Below the pieces are notes generated by a model, which saw only the letters and a program-made list of their open reading frames with translations, ran no database searches and was not told where the DNA came from. 64,000 nt of DNA from positions 2,976,001-3,040,000 of the forward strand of contig NZ_CP032489.1 of assembly GCF_003600625.1 (NCBI RefSeq), read 5' to 3'. Every line of letters starts with the position of its first letter. Within the stretch, counting starts at the first letter, position 1. Shown here in pieces: positions 1 to 8,167 of this stretch. The DNA is from Arachidicoccus soli. GTDB taxonomy: Bacteria; Bacteroidota; Bacteroidia; Chitinophagales; Chitinophagaceae. A program made the position numbers and the translations under genes.

Positions 1-1625
1 TTTTGCAAAGTCGCTATCGCGGCCGCACTGATTGCCCGGACTGTGATGGGTTTCGTTTACGCCCTGAAGCATTATATGTAAAAATATCAGAGAAACATAT
101 TGGCGAGTTATGCCGTTTATCTGTTGAAAAGCTAAAGCTTTGGTTCGACCAATTAAAGTTAACCAAGCACGAATCGCAGATTGCAAAAAGACTACTCATA
201 GAAATTCATCAAAGACTACAAACATTGTTGGATGTGGGCTTGGGATATTTAAGCTTAGATAGATTGGCCAATACTTTAAGTGGTGGCGAAAGTCAGCGCA
301 TACAATTAACAAGGAGCTTGGGTAGCAATCTTACAAATTCATTATATATTTTAGACGAGCCTTCTATCGGGTTGCATTCCCGCGATACAGACCGATTGAT
401 AAAAGTTTTGCATCAGTTAAAAGCATTAGACAATACGGTTGTTGTTGTTGAACATGATGAGATGATGATGCGCGAAGCAGATCACATTATTGATATGGGA
501 CCGCTCGCCTCTCATCTTGGCGGCGAGGTAATTGCAGAAGGTAATTACAAAGAAATAATTGCCAACCCCAATAGCTTAACAGGAAAATATTTAACCAGAG
601 AATATACTATAGAGCCTCCAAAAACGACAAGGAAATTTACAAATAAAATATTTGTGAATGGAGCGCGTCAGAACAATTTAAAAAATATTGATGTAATGTT
701 TCCATTGAACGTAATGTGTGTAGTTACCGGTGTTTCGGGCAGTGGAAAAACGACACTGGTAAAACAAATTTTGTACCCGGGATTAATGAAAATGAAAACT
801 GGCACCTCGGATAAAGTGGGAGAACATAAAAGTATTACCGGCGATATTGACAGCATTCAACAAATAGAATTAGTTGACCAAAATCCAATCGGAAAATCTT
901 CGCGCAGCAACCCGGTTACTTATATAAAAGCATATGATGACATCAGGCTTTTATTTGCGAAGCAACATCTTTCAAAGATCCGTGGCTTTCAAGCCAAACA
1001 TTTCTCTTTTAATGTAGATGGGGGTCGCTGTGATGCTTGTAAAGGTGAAGGCGAGCAGACTATAGAAATGCAATTCCTGGCAGATGTCCATCTAATTTGC
1101 GATGTATGTAAAGGGCAACGATTTAAAGAAGAAGTGCTAGAAGTACATTATAAAAACAAAAGTATTTATGATGTACTGGAAATGAGTGTAGATGAAGCGA
1201 TTGAGTTTTTTAAAGAAGAAGCCAATTTAGCGAAAGCATTACAGCCTTTGCAAGATGTTGGTTTGGGATATATAAAACTTGGACAATCATCTAACACATT
1301 AAGCGGTGGTGAAGCGCAACGTGTAAAACTAGCCAGTTTCTTAGGGAAAGGAAAGGGTCATGGAAATATTTTATTTCTCTTCGACGAACCCACAACCGGG
1401 CTGCATTTTCACGATATAAAAAAACTGCTGACTTCTTTTAATGCATTAATTGAACAAGGTCATTCGCTAATAATCATCGAGCATAACACGGATGTAATCA
1501 AATCGGCCGATTGGGTGATAGATCTTGGTCCGGAAGCAGGTGAAGAGGGGGGCAATCTTGTATTTGAAGGGGTCCCAAAAGATCTGAAAAAAGAAAATAA
1601 AAGTTTTACCGGGAAGTTTTTGTAA
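1..1625 (+). CDS. uvrA: UvrA-family excinuclease ATPase, 5' truncated by window edge
   Basis: This is the C-terminal 540 or so residues of a UvrA-type DNA damage recognition ATPase; the N-terminal part with the first Walker A lies outside the window. Visible in order are the CPxCxGxRL block (local residues 11-20), an ABC signature LSGGESQR at 92-99, a Walker B ending ILDEP at 116-120, a second Walker A GVSGSGKTT near 245, a zinc module with two CxxC pairs (CDAC and CDVC) around 345-375, a second LSGGEAQR near 432 and a second Walker B LFDEP. UvrA works with UvrB and UvrC in nucleotide excision repair. Bacteroidota often carry a second UvrA-like paralogue, and from this fragment I cannot tell whether this is the housekeeping copy or the paralogue. 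The first TTG in frame is not the real start. Family assignment is near certain. Confidence 0.93.
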   Translation, partial: LQSRYRGRTDCPDCDGFRLRPEALYVKISEKHIGELCRLSVEKLKLWFDQLKLTKHESQIAKRLLIEIHQRLQTLLDVGLGYLSLDRLANTLSGGESQRIQLTRSLGSNLTNSLYILDEPSIGLHSRDTDRLIKVLHQLKALDNTVVVVEHDEMMMREADHIIDMGPLASHLGGEVIAEGNYKEIIANPNSLTGKYLTREYTIEPPKTTRKFTNKIFVNGARQNNLKNIDVMFPLNVMCVVTGVSGSGKTTLVKQILYPGLMKMKTGTSDKVGEHKSITGDIDSIQQIELVDQNPIGKSSRSNPVTYIKAYDDIRLLFAKQHLSKIRGFQAKHFSFNVDGGRCDACKGEGEQTIEMQFLADVHLICDVCKGQRFKEEVLEVHYKNKSIYDVLEMSVDEAIEFFKEEANLAKALQPLQDVGLGYIKLGQSSNTLSGGEAQRVKLASFLGKGKGHGNILFLFDEPTTGLHFHDIKKLLTSFNALIEQGHSLIIIEHNTDVIKSADWVIDLGPEAGEEGGNLVFEGVPKDLKKENKSFTGKFL

Positions 1626-1850
1626 TGTAATCTATATTAAAGACGGGGGGCTATCTTCGGAATAGATCCATCATTTTTCCAGCGCTTGCTTACTTGCTTT
1701 GGTGCAGGATAGTACAGGATAGTGTTTTAACTTCTATCCAATAACTTTATTCAGCTGATATTAAAATGATTTGATAACCTTCCTTGCAAAGAGAAAAATA
1801 ATTACTTATACACATATCCTGCGAATAATTATTCAAAAAGCGAAAATTAC

Positions 1851-3986
1851 ATGCTAAAGACTACTTTATTTTCATTCCTATTTCTTACAATATGTGGTGT
1901 TCTTCTTGCTCAGCGCAAAAGCTCCATCGATCGTCAAGAAGTTATAGCCAGACACGATATAACCATTCATAAAGCTGATACTTTGTCTTCCATTACTATG
2001 GGAAATGGTGGCTTCGCTTTTACTGTGGACATTACCGGTCTGCAAACATTTTATAAAGACTATGAAAACGGTGTTCCGTTGGGCACTGAGTCTGATTGGG
2101 GCTGGCATAGTTTCCCGAATATCCATCATTATAAAAGAAGTCAGAGTTATAAATATATTACACAAAATGGCAGGCAGGTTGCTTATAGTGTACAAATAAA
2201 ATCACCTGCTGAAGACAAAGCTGCTGTCGATTACTTCAGAATAAATCCTCATAGATTACAATTAGGCAATATTGGCCTTGTAATGCTTAAAAAGAACGGA
2301 CAAAGAGCCAAACTCAATGACCTCAAAAACATTCATCAACATCTAAATCTATGGAAGGGAGAACTGGTAAGCAAATTCATTTTAGAGGGAGAGCCTGTTA
2401 TTGTTTACACCTATGCCAATCAACAGAAAGATGGTATTTCATTTAAAATTCAATCTAAGCTCTTAAGAGAAGGCCGCTTGTTTATCCGTATTGCCTTTCC
2501 TTACCCTACCGGTGCATTTGCTGATAAAGGGACTTATTTTAAAGATACTTCTGCCCAAAAAAGCTATTTTAATTATATAGCCAATAAAAAAGGATACTTT
2601 GTTCATCAATTGGATACGACTATTTATTATTTAAATACCAATTGGAACAGTGACGTATCTATAGATTCTTCCCGTGCTAATTTTTTCCTTTTAAAGCCCA
2701 AAAACACAGATCAATTTGAGTTTAACGGCATATTCGCCCAAAAAAAGAATTTAGTAAAGAAAAATCTGGAGCAAATAAAAAATGATAACTTTTTAAGTTG
2801 GGAAAAATTCTGGAAAGAAGGCGGCGCCATTGATTTTGCCGGCAGTAAGGATAAGAGAGCATTTGAATTGGAAAGGCGAATTATCTTGTCAGAATATTTG
2901 ACGCGTGTTCAATGTGCAGGAAACGCCCCTCCACAAGAGACCGGCCTTACCTATAATAGTTGGTATGGCAAAGAACACCTGGAAATGTTTTGGTGGCACG
3001 CGGCACATTTTGCTTTATGGGGGCATCCCGAACTATTAGAGAAAGGTCTCAACTGGTACTTTACCATTGAGAATAAGGCGAAAGCCTTGGCTGAAAGGCA
3101 AGGTTATAAAGGAGTTCGTTGGCCTAAGATGGTTGATAATTCCGGGAACGAGTCCCCTTCCTCTGTAGGTGCGTTTTTAATCTGGGAGCAACCACATCTT
3201 ATCTATCTGGCAGAATTACTTTACAGAGATAAGAAACAAAAATCTATATTAGAAAAATATAAACGTCTCGTCTTCGAAACAGCAGACTTCATGGCATCCT
3301 TTGCTACTTATGATTCACTTACAGGGAAATACAATTTAGGTAAAGGCATCATCCCTGCACAAGAATGCTTTAATGCTGTCGAGACTTATAATCCTACTTA
3401 TGAGCTGAGTTATTGGTATTGGGCTTTAAACGTTGCACAAGAATGGCGCACAAGATTGGGCATGCAAAAAGATCAAAAATGGGCGCATATTTTAAAAAAT
3501 TTAGCTCCCTTACCTCAAAAGGATGGTCTATATCTAGCAACGCAAAGCACCCCTGACTGCTATGCTCCAGACAGCAAAGTTACTGTTGATCATCCTGCTG
3601 TATTAGCTGCGCTTGCGAGCTTTGGTCCTTCAGACGGCCTGGATACAGCAGTAATGAAAAGGACCTTTTTTAAAGTAAAGAAAGTTTGGCATTGGGAACA
3701 TACCTGGGGATGGGATTTTCCACTGGTAGCCATGAATGCCACAAGGTTACACCTGCCGGATGAAGCGGTGGATGCATTATTCAAGAAGGTAACGACCAAT
3801 ACTTACTTACCAGATGGCAATAATTATCAGGATAGTCGTTTAACAATCTATTTACCGGGAAATGGAGGACTCTTATCCGCTATCGCATTGATGTGTGCCG
3901 GATTTGATGGAAATACAACGCCAACCCCAGGGTTTAATAAAAAAGATTGGAAAGTAAAATGGGAAGGGTTATCACCACTTCCTTAA
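1851..3986 (+). CDS. Secreted six-hairpin glycosidase-like protein (GH65-related)
   Basis: A 711-residue secreted protein with a signal peptide (hydrophobic stretch, cleavage probably after the LLAQ near residue 21). The N-terminal third is beta-rich with a ESDWGWHSFPN motif. The C-terminal half is rich in Trp and aromatic helices (MFWWHAAHF, SYWYWALN, WHWEHTWGWDFP) as in (alpha/alpha)6-barrel glycosidases. The segment around VRWPKMVDNSGNESPS resembles the region of GH65-type enzymes that carries the general acid, so its Glu is a candidate catalytic residue. The next gene, 25 bases away, is L-rhamnose mutarotase, so a rhamnose-containing glycan is a reasonable substrate guess. The exact CAZy family and substrate are not resolved. 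No RBS is obvious; the start is chosen because it gives a full signal peptide. Confidence 0.65.
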   Translation: MLKTTLFSFLFLTICGVLLAQRKSSIDRQEVIARHDITIHKADTLSSITMGNGGFAFTVDITGLQTFYKDYENGVPLGTESDWGWHSFPNIHHYKRSQSYKYITQNGRQVAYSVQIKSPAEDKAAVDYFRINPHRLQLGNIGLVMLKKNGQRAKLNDLKNIHQHLNLWKGELVSKFILEGEPVIVYTYANQQKDGISFKIQSKLLREGRLFIRIAFPYPTGAFADKGTYFKDTSAQKSYFNYIANKKGYFVHQLDTTIYYLNTNWNSDVSIDSSRANFFLLKPKNTDQFEFNGIFAQKKNLVKKNLEQIKNDNFLSWEKFWKEGGAIDFAGSKDKRAFELERRIILSEYLTRVQCAGNAPPQETGLTYNSWYGKEHLEMFWWHAAHFALWGHPELLEKGLNWYFTIENKAKALAERQGYKGVRWPKMVDNSGNESPSSVGAFLIWEQPHLIYLAELLYRDKKQKSILEKYKRLVFETADFMASFATYDSLTGKYNLGKGIIPAQECFNAVETYNPTYELSYWYWALNVAQEWRTRLGMQKDQKWAHILKNLAPLPQKDGLYLATQSTPDCYAPDSKVTVDHPAVLAALASFGPSDGLDTAVMKRTFFKVKKVWHWEHTWGWDFPLVAMNATRLHLPDEAVDALFKKVTTNTYLPDGNNYQDSRLTIYLPGNGGLLSAIALMCAGFDGNTTPTPGFNKKDWKVKWEGLSPLP

Positions 3987-4011
3987 ATTGAATTAAATTT
4001 AAAAACACTCT

Positions 4012-4329
4012 ATGCAAAAAAGACTGGCTTTTAAAATGAAATTGTATGCAGGTAAGGCCGAGGAATATAAAATTCGACACGATGAGATCTGGCCGGAATT
4101 AGCAATATTATTGAAGCAATATGCGATAAGTGATTATTTCATTTTTCTAGATGAAGAAACCAATACGCTTTTTGCATCCTACCTTATAAACAATGAAGGA
4201 GGTTTAAAAGGCCTGTCAGAAGAACCTTTGATGAAGAAATGGTGGCATTACATGCAAGATATTATGGAAACAAATGAGGATGCCTCACCTATTTCTATTC
4301 CGCTTAAGCATTTATTTTACCTGGAATAA
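4012..4329 (+). CDS. rhaM: L-rhamnose mutarotase
   Basis: A 105-residue protein of the RhaM/YiiL (DUF718) family, which interconverts the alpha and beta anomers of L-rhamnose in the cytoplasm. Family hallmarks are visible: the N-terminal KRLAFKMKL strand, the HDEIWPEL block with its active-site His, a Tyr-rich strand (SDYFIFLDEE), the MKKWWHYMQDIM helix with the Trp pair, and the C-terminal HLFYLE. The length matches the family. It follows the secreted glycosidase by 25 bases on the same strand, so the two are probably co-transcribed. No other rhamnose catabolic gene (isomerase, kinase, aldolase) is in the window. Confidence 0.92.
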   Translation: MQKRLAFKMKLYAGKAEEYKIRHDEIWPELAILLKQYAISDYFIFLDEETNTLFASYLINNEGGLKGLSEEPLMKKWWHYMQDIMETNEDASPISIPLKHLFYLE

Positions 4330-4412
4330 AATAAATCAAGTCATTTTAGAATGGTGCGAATATTATATGACAATTCAACCCTTCAAAACAAAAAATAATT
4401 CATTTACCTAAC

Positions 4413-4450
4413 AATTGTTTTATTATCTTTAAAAAAGAAATAAAACAATT
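4413..4450 (+). promoter_or_regulatory. Perfect 12-bp inverted repeat around a -7-like element
   Basis: AATTGTTTTATT (4413-4424) and its exact complement AATAAAACAATT (4439-4450) flank 14 bases. TATCTTTA at 4424-4431 resembles the Bacteroidota -7 element TAnnTTTG, and the right arm ends two bases before the ATG of the beta-CASP gene. It could be an operator over the promoter. If transcription starts upstream of the left arm it could be a hairpin that hides the start codon. Base composition is AT-rich, so chance is not excluded. Confidence 0.45.
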
Positions 4451-4452
4451 AT

Positions 4453-5856
4453 ATGAATATCACCTTCCACGGCGCAGCGCGTACAGTTACGGGTTCTAAA
4501 CATTTAATCAAATTAAAAAACGGAAAGCAAATATTACTGGATTGCGGGCTTTTCCAGGGAATGGGTCGAGACACAGAAGACTTAAATGAGAACCTGGGTT
4601 TTGTGGCATCTGAAGTAACCTATATGTTTCTCTCACATGCACATATAGATCATACCGGATTAATTCCAAAATTAGTAAAAGAAGGTTTCGAGGGGAAAAT
4701 TTATTGCACAAAAGGGACCCAAGATCTAGCAGCCATTTTATTGGAGGATTCTGCAAGAATTCAGGTAGATGATGTAAAATATTTAAATAAAAGAAGGGCC
4801 AAACAACATCTCTCTCCAGTTGAACCATTATATGGTCCGGAAGATGCTGAAAATGCAATTCCCCGGCTCACGCCCGTTGCGTACAATAAATGGATTAAAG
4901 TCGATGAAGATATTGAAGTAATGTATGCGGATGCCGGACATATTATTGGTAGTGCAACCGTACATGTCCGTATTACAGAAGCGGGAAAAACGGAGCAGAT
5001 ATCTTTTAGTGGAGATGTAGGCCGCTATCGCGATATTATCTTAAAATCTCCGGAAACCTTTCCTCAGGCAGATTATATAATCATGGAAAGTACTTATGGA
5101 GATAGCTTGCATGATGATGTCTTTAACACCCCGGATCAGTTATTGGATTTTGTAATGAAGACTTGTGTAGAGAAAAAAGGCAAACTAATTATTCCGGCTT
5201 TCAGTGTGGGGCGCACACAGGAGTTATTATATTTTTTAAATGATTTAAGTAATGATGGAAGATTGCCTAAAATACCGGTTTATGTAGACAGCCCCTTAAG
5301 TAGGGAGGCTACACAAGTTACCAAAAGGCATCCGGAAGGCTTTAATAATCGTATTCAGAAACTTATGCAAGTAGATGATGACCCGTTTGATTTTCCCGGG
5401 ATGCATTTTATACAAAGTGTGGACGAAAGCAAGGCCTTGAATGATAATCCTAGTCCAATGATTATTATCTCTGCAAGTGGTATGGCCGATGCCGGACGCG
5501 TACAACATCATATTCTAAATAATATTTCTGACAAACGCAATACCATTTTGATTGTAGGTTATTGCGAACCGCACTCCTTGGGCGGCAGGCTGATGCGTGG
5601 TTCAAAAAACGTTAGAATTTACGGAGACGATTATGATGTCGTTGCAGAGGTTGGTGTAATGCGCAGCATGAGTGCTCACGGAGATTATGATGATCTTTGT
5701 CAGTTTTTATCATGTCAAGATCCAAAGGCAGTTAAAACTTTATTTATTGTACATGGAGAATATGATGTTCAGCAAGAGTTTCAGCGCAGGTTATTAAAAA
5801 AAGGCTTTACAGATGTTCAAATACCAGCTATGCATCAAACATTTAATTTGGGATAG
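4453..5856 (+). CDS. Metallo-beta-lactamase fold beta-CASP RNA-processing-type hydrolase
   Basis: A 467-residue protein combining a metallo-beta-lactamase core with a beta-CASP insertion, the architecture of CPSF73-like nucleases and bacterial RNA-maturation exonucleases. The metal site motif HAHIDHTG is at residues 62-69, with further ligands in the DAGHIIGSA segment and the FSGDVGR segment. The beta-CASP part contains the ESTYGD, IPAFSVGRTQELL and SASGMADAGR motifs; the C-terminal MSAHGDYDDL and FIVHGEYD supply the last conserved His residues. It has no KH or export signal and should be cytosolic. The stop codon lies 11 bases before the 3' end of a group II intron on the opposite strand, so its transcript would run antisense through the intron before reaching the terminator at 7865-7902. 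The RNA substrate is unknown. Confidence 0.88.
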   Translation: MNITFHGAARTVTGSKHLIKLKNGKQILLDCGLFQGMGRDTEDLNENLGFVASEVTYMFLSHAHIDHTGLIPKLVKEGFEGKIYCTKGTQDLAAILLEDSARIQVDDVKYLNKRRAKQHLSPVEPLYGPEDAENAIPRLTPVAYNKWIKVDEDIEVMYADAGHIIGSATVHVRITEAGKTEQISFSGDVGRYRDIILKSPETFPQADYIIMESTYGDSLHDDVFNTPDQLLDFVMKTCVEKKGKLIIPAFSVGRTQELLYFLNDLSNDGRLPKIPVYVDSPLSREATQVTKRHPEGFNNRIQKLMQVDDDPFDFPGMHFIQSVDESKALNDNPSPMIIISASGMADAGRVQHHILNNISDKRNTILIVGYCEPHSLGGRLMRGSKNVRIYGDDYDVVAEVGVMRSMSAHGDYDDLCQFLSCQDPKAVKTLFIVHGEYDVQQEFQRRLLKKGFTDVQIPAMHQTFNLG

Positions 5857-5867
5857 GGCTAATATAA

Positions 5868-5944
5868 ATAGGGGTAGGAAGGTAGCGATTATTTCGCTAC
5901 CTGACCTCCCACACCACCGTACGTACGGTTCCGTATACGGCGGT
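5868..5944 (-). ncRNA. Group II intron domains V and VI
   Basis: Read on the minus strand, ACCGCCGTA (5944-5936) pairs with TACGGTGGT (5921-5913). A two-base CG bulge and an inner TACG/CGTA stem closed by a GAAC loop complete a typical domain V. Domain VI follows: GGTAGCGA and TCGCTACC (5901-5881) form the upper stem. The lower stem pairs GGGAGG with CCTACCC, leaving A5875 unpaired as the branch point. Confidence 0.85.
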
Positions 5945-5955
5945 TCTATTAACTT

Positions 5956-7389
5956 TTACGTTGGAGAACTACTTTCCTGAGAAGCTGTGTAGACTTTATA
6001 GGCATCTACGAAGCTAAAAAGTCGTAGTTCATCAAAATATTTCTTAGGAAATGCGAGATTCATGTGTGAGGCACCGGAGTTGAACCACGGTCCACGCTGA
6101 TTAAAGGCAGAGCGAACTGCATGCTCCTCGGATAGCCCACCTTTACGGAGTTTCAAGAATCTTGTCCAATTGCGTTTCCATTGTCGCCAAAGAATGTTGC
6201 GTAAGCGGTGTCGAATCCATTCGTCCAAATCACGGGTGAGGGTTTTCATATCTGCAGGACGGTAGTAGTTAAACCAACCTCGTATAACGGGATTAAGATC
6301 GTTGTGGATAAATCCAGGTAAACTACGCCCACGGCCTTGATGGAATAGGTCTCTAAGTGTTTCCTTTAAACGAGTAACGCTTTTAGGAGCAACTCGAATA
6401 CCCATTTGTTTTCCCTTCTTATAATAGAAGGAGAAACCGAGAAACTTCCGTTTTACCGGTCTGTCGACCTTACTCTTTTCCTTGTTTACTTTCAGTTTCA
6501 TCTTTTTCTCGACAAAATTCTGAATGGAGGCGGCAGCCCTATCACCTGCTCTTTTCGTCTTCACATACACATTAACATCATCAGCATAACGGCAAAATCG
6601 ATGGCCGCGTTTTTCCAATTCTTTGTCTAGTTCATCGAGCACGATATTAGACAAGAGTGGACTCAGAGGCCCTCCCTGAGGTGTTCCTTTGAGGCGGGAT
6701 TCGAGTTTACCATCTTTTACCATTCCGGCAGTTAAATATCCATGGATGAGTTTGTGAATCTCTCGTTCTCCCGGCGTTTTTAGCATGATTTTGCTCATTA
6801 GTCTATCGTGAGGAATCTCATCGAAGAATTTTGAGAGGTCCATGTCGATAACAATCCGATATCCCTCTTCCTGATATCCTTTTGCTCGCTTTACCGCATC
6901 GATCGCTTTGCGACCCGGACGAAAGCCGAAGCTATTGTCCGAGAAGGTTGGCTCCCAGATTGGGGTAAGGACTTGCAATAGAGCTTGTTGCAGAAACCTG
7001 TCTAATACTGTAGGAATACCTAACATGCGCACACCACCGTCTGGCTTGGGTATCTCTACCTTCTTGACTGGCTGCGGTTTGTATTTCCCTTGTTTCAGCT
7101 GCTGCTCTATTGTCGGCCAATTTTTCCTTAGAAATAATTTTAGATCTCCTACTTCCATCCCATCTACTCCTGCGGCTCCTTTATTGTCTACGACTTTAAT
7201 GAAAGCTTCATTCAAGTTATCAATGTTTAGGAGTTTGTCAATTAAGCGGAGTTCAGGGGGATTACTTCCTTTCTCTATGCGGTCACCAGCAACGGCACCA
7301 TCGAGGGCCCTTGCCTCTTCCGGAGGTTTTACATCCCTTGATGATGAAGATTTTTCCACCTTCTTTTCTGCTTCTGACTGTTGATTCAT
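5956..7389 (-). CDS. ltrA: Group II intron reverse transcriptase/maturase
   Basis: A 477-residue intron-encoded protein that helps the intron splice and copies it into new sites. RT blocks are seen in order: KGAAGVDGM (70-78), IPKPDGGVRMLGIPTVLDR (113-131), FGFRPGR (154-160), the DMDLSKFFD strand with one catalytic Asp (182-190), KGTPQGGPLSPLLSN (234-248) and the catalytic YADD at 268-271. A GIIM-type maturase region with FIHNDLNPVIRGWFNYY follows, and the protein ends in a GPWFNSGASHMNLA segment with no HNH endonuclease. About 45 charged residues precede the conserved RT start, so the true start could be slightly downstream. The gene is intact. It lies inside the ribozyme, between the 5' domains and domain V, as usual. 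Confidence 0.95.
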   Translation of the reverse strand: MNQQSEAEKKVEKSSSSRDVKPPEEARALDGAVAGDRIEKGSNPPELRLIDKLLNIDNLNEAFIKVVDNKGAAGVDGMEVGDLKLFLRKNWPTIEQQLKQGKYKPQPVKKVEIPKPDGGVRMLGIPTVLDRFLQQALLQVLTPIWEPTFSDNSFGFRPGRKAIDAVKRAKGYQEEGYRIVIDMDLSKFFDEIPHDRLMSKIMLKTPGEREIHKLIHGYLTAGMVKDGKLESRLKGTPQGGPLSPLLSNIVLDELDKELEKRGHRFCRYADDVNVYVKTKRAGDRAAASIQNFVEKKMKLKVNKEKSKVDRPVKRKFLGFSFYYKKGKQMGIRVAPKSVTRLKETLRDLFHQGRGRSLPGFIHNDLNPVIRGWFNYYRPADMKTLTRDLDEWIRHRLRNILWRQWKRNWTRFLKLRKGGLSEEHAVRSAFNQRGPWFNSGASHMNLAFPKKYFDELRLFSFVDAYKVYTASQESSSPT

Positions 7390-7864
7390 AGTGATGATTT
7401 TAATCCGTTCGTTAATAGTTCGGCCCTTCGTCCTTTCCGTGAGTCTTCCTGCGTTTCCTTTTTCGTCGGTCGCATAGCTCGTCTCGGGCTTACTATGGCC
7501 TCTGCTGACTTCTGATATCTTAGCCTGATGTTGCCATCAGGGTTGTTCCGGTGTAGAATACCGCGTGCTCCTCCCGCAAACGGGGTATCAGATCTCCCCG
7601 GGTAAGATGCATTTCTGTCACGCTTATACATGCCGTATTTACTGCCTACCTTCCCGTGTAAGTATCGGACTTTAGAGATAATTGCCTCCTCATCCAGATA
7701 GACAGCCTCATACGATTTCTGTGCGTCATGTCAGCGCTTTGCCTGCGGCTTCCTTCAGATTCCCAGTCACCCGGGACACCTTTGCCGTTCGGCTAATTGT
7801 TCCCCTTACCGGGCCAATAGGGATCTTTCATCCCCTAGAAATGCACCATGCCGGGCGCACAACA

Positions 7865-7902
7865 AAAAAGCTAAGTGAATTTAAAAATACACTTAGCTTT
7901 TT
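7865..7902. terminator. Bidirectional terminator and intron 5' exon
   Basis: AAAAAGCTAAGTG (7865-7877) and CACTTAGCTTTTT (7890-7902) form a perfect 13-bp stem with U-runs in both directions. On the minus strand it ends the DUF1328 transcript, and the intron starts five bases after the hairpin. Before intron insertion it would have lain just downstream of the beta-CASP stop codon, serving both convergent genes. Confidence 0.88.
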
Positions 7903-7942
7903 CTTTGCCACTATAGGCAGTGATTACAGCGTAAAATCGTAC

Positions 7943-8104
7943 TTACAGTTTCTTTCTACCGAAGATCAAACTGAGTAAAAACAGAATGACAAATATAGTA
8001 AAAATAACTTTTGCGATTCCGGCCGCTGCTACCATAACGCCGGTAAAACCAAAAATTGCTGCAACTAGTGCAATCACTAGAAAAATAATCGTCCAACGTA
8101 ACAT
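7943..8104 (-). CDS. DUF1328 (YtjA-type) small membrane protein
   Basis: A 53-residue hydrophobic protein beginning MLRWTIIFLVIALVAAIFGF and ending IFGRKKL. It has two membrane helices separated by a short Gly/Ala-rich turn and a basic C-terminus. This is the standard size and sequence pattern of the DUF1328/YtjA family: the MLRWxxxFLxxAxxAxxxGF start and the AGIAKxxF motif. The function is unknown; members are small inner-membrane proteins. It lies 63 bases downstream of the beta-barrel gene on the same strand and is followed by the strong terminator at 7865-7902. The start is fixed by the conserved N-terminus. Confidence 0.9.
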   Translation of the reverse strand: MLRWTIIFLVIALVAAIFGFTGVMVAAAGIAKVIFTIFVILFLLSLIFGRKKL

Positions 8105-8167
8105 AAGATAAGGTTTTAAGTGAATAATAATTATAAAAAGTAATTGTAAAGTCGTTTAAGAATTTTA

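Larger units (their letters stand above)
5868..7860 (-). mobile_element. Complete group II intron (IIC-like), inserted beside a terminator
   Basis: On the minus strand the element begins at 7860 with GTGCGCCCGGCATGG, the standard group II 5' end. It runs through about 470 bases of ribozyme domains I-III, the reverse transcriptase gene, then domains V and VI, ending at 5868. The domain VI bulged A is at 5875, seven bases before the proposed 3' splice site. The 5' exon is an intrinsic terminator hairpin with its U-tract (TTTTTTGTT), the target preference known for group IIC introns. The encoded protein has RT and maturase regions and no endonuclease domain, also as in IIC. All parts are present and the RT is intact, so the element may be mobile. 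Assignment to IIC rests on insertion site and protein type; EBS-IBS pairings were not checked. Confidence 0.9.

Noticed and set aside
1705-1724. Tandem 10-base repeat CAGGATAGT(A/G) after the uvrA-type gene
   Set aside because: Only two copies in a short spacer; no sign of function.
7386-7631. 81-codon minus-strand open frame just upstream of the intron RT gene
   Set aside because: It lies within the ribozyme part of the group II intron; sequence constraint there is from RNA structure, and the product resembles no protein.
7682-7978. 98-codon plus-strand open frame across the intron 5' end
   Set aside because: It spans the intron boundary and the terminator and is antisense to ribozyme sequence and the DUF1328 gene; a shadow.
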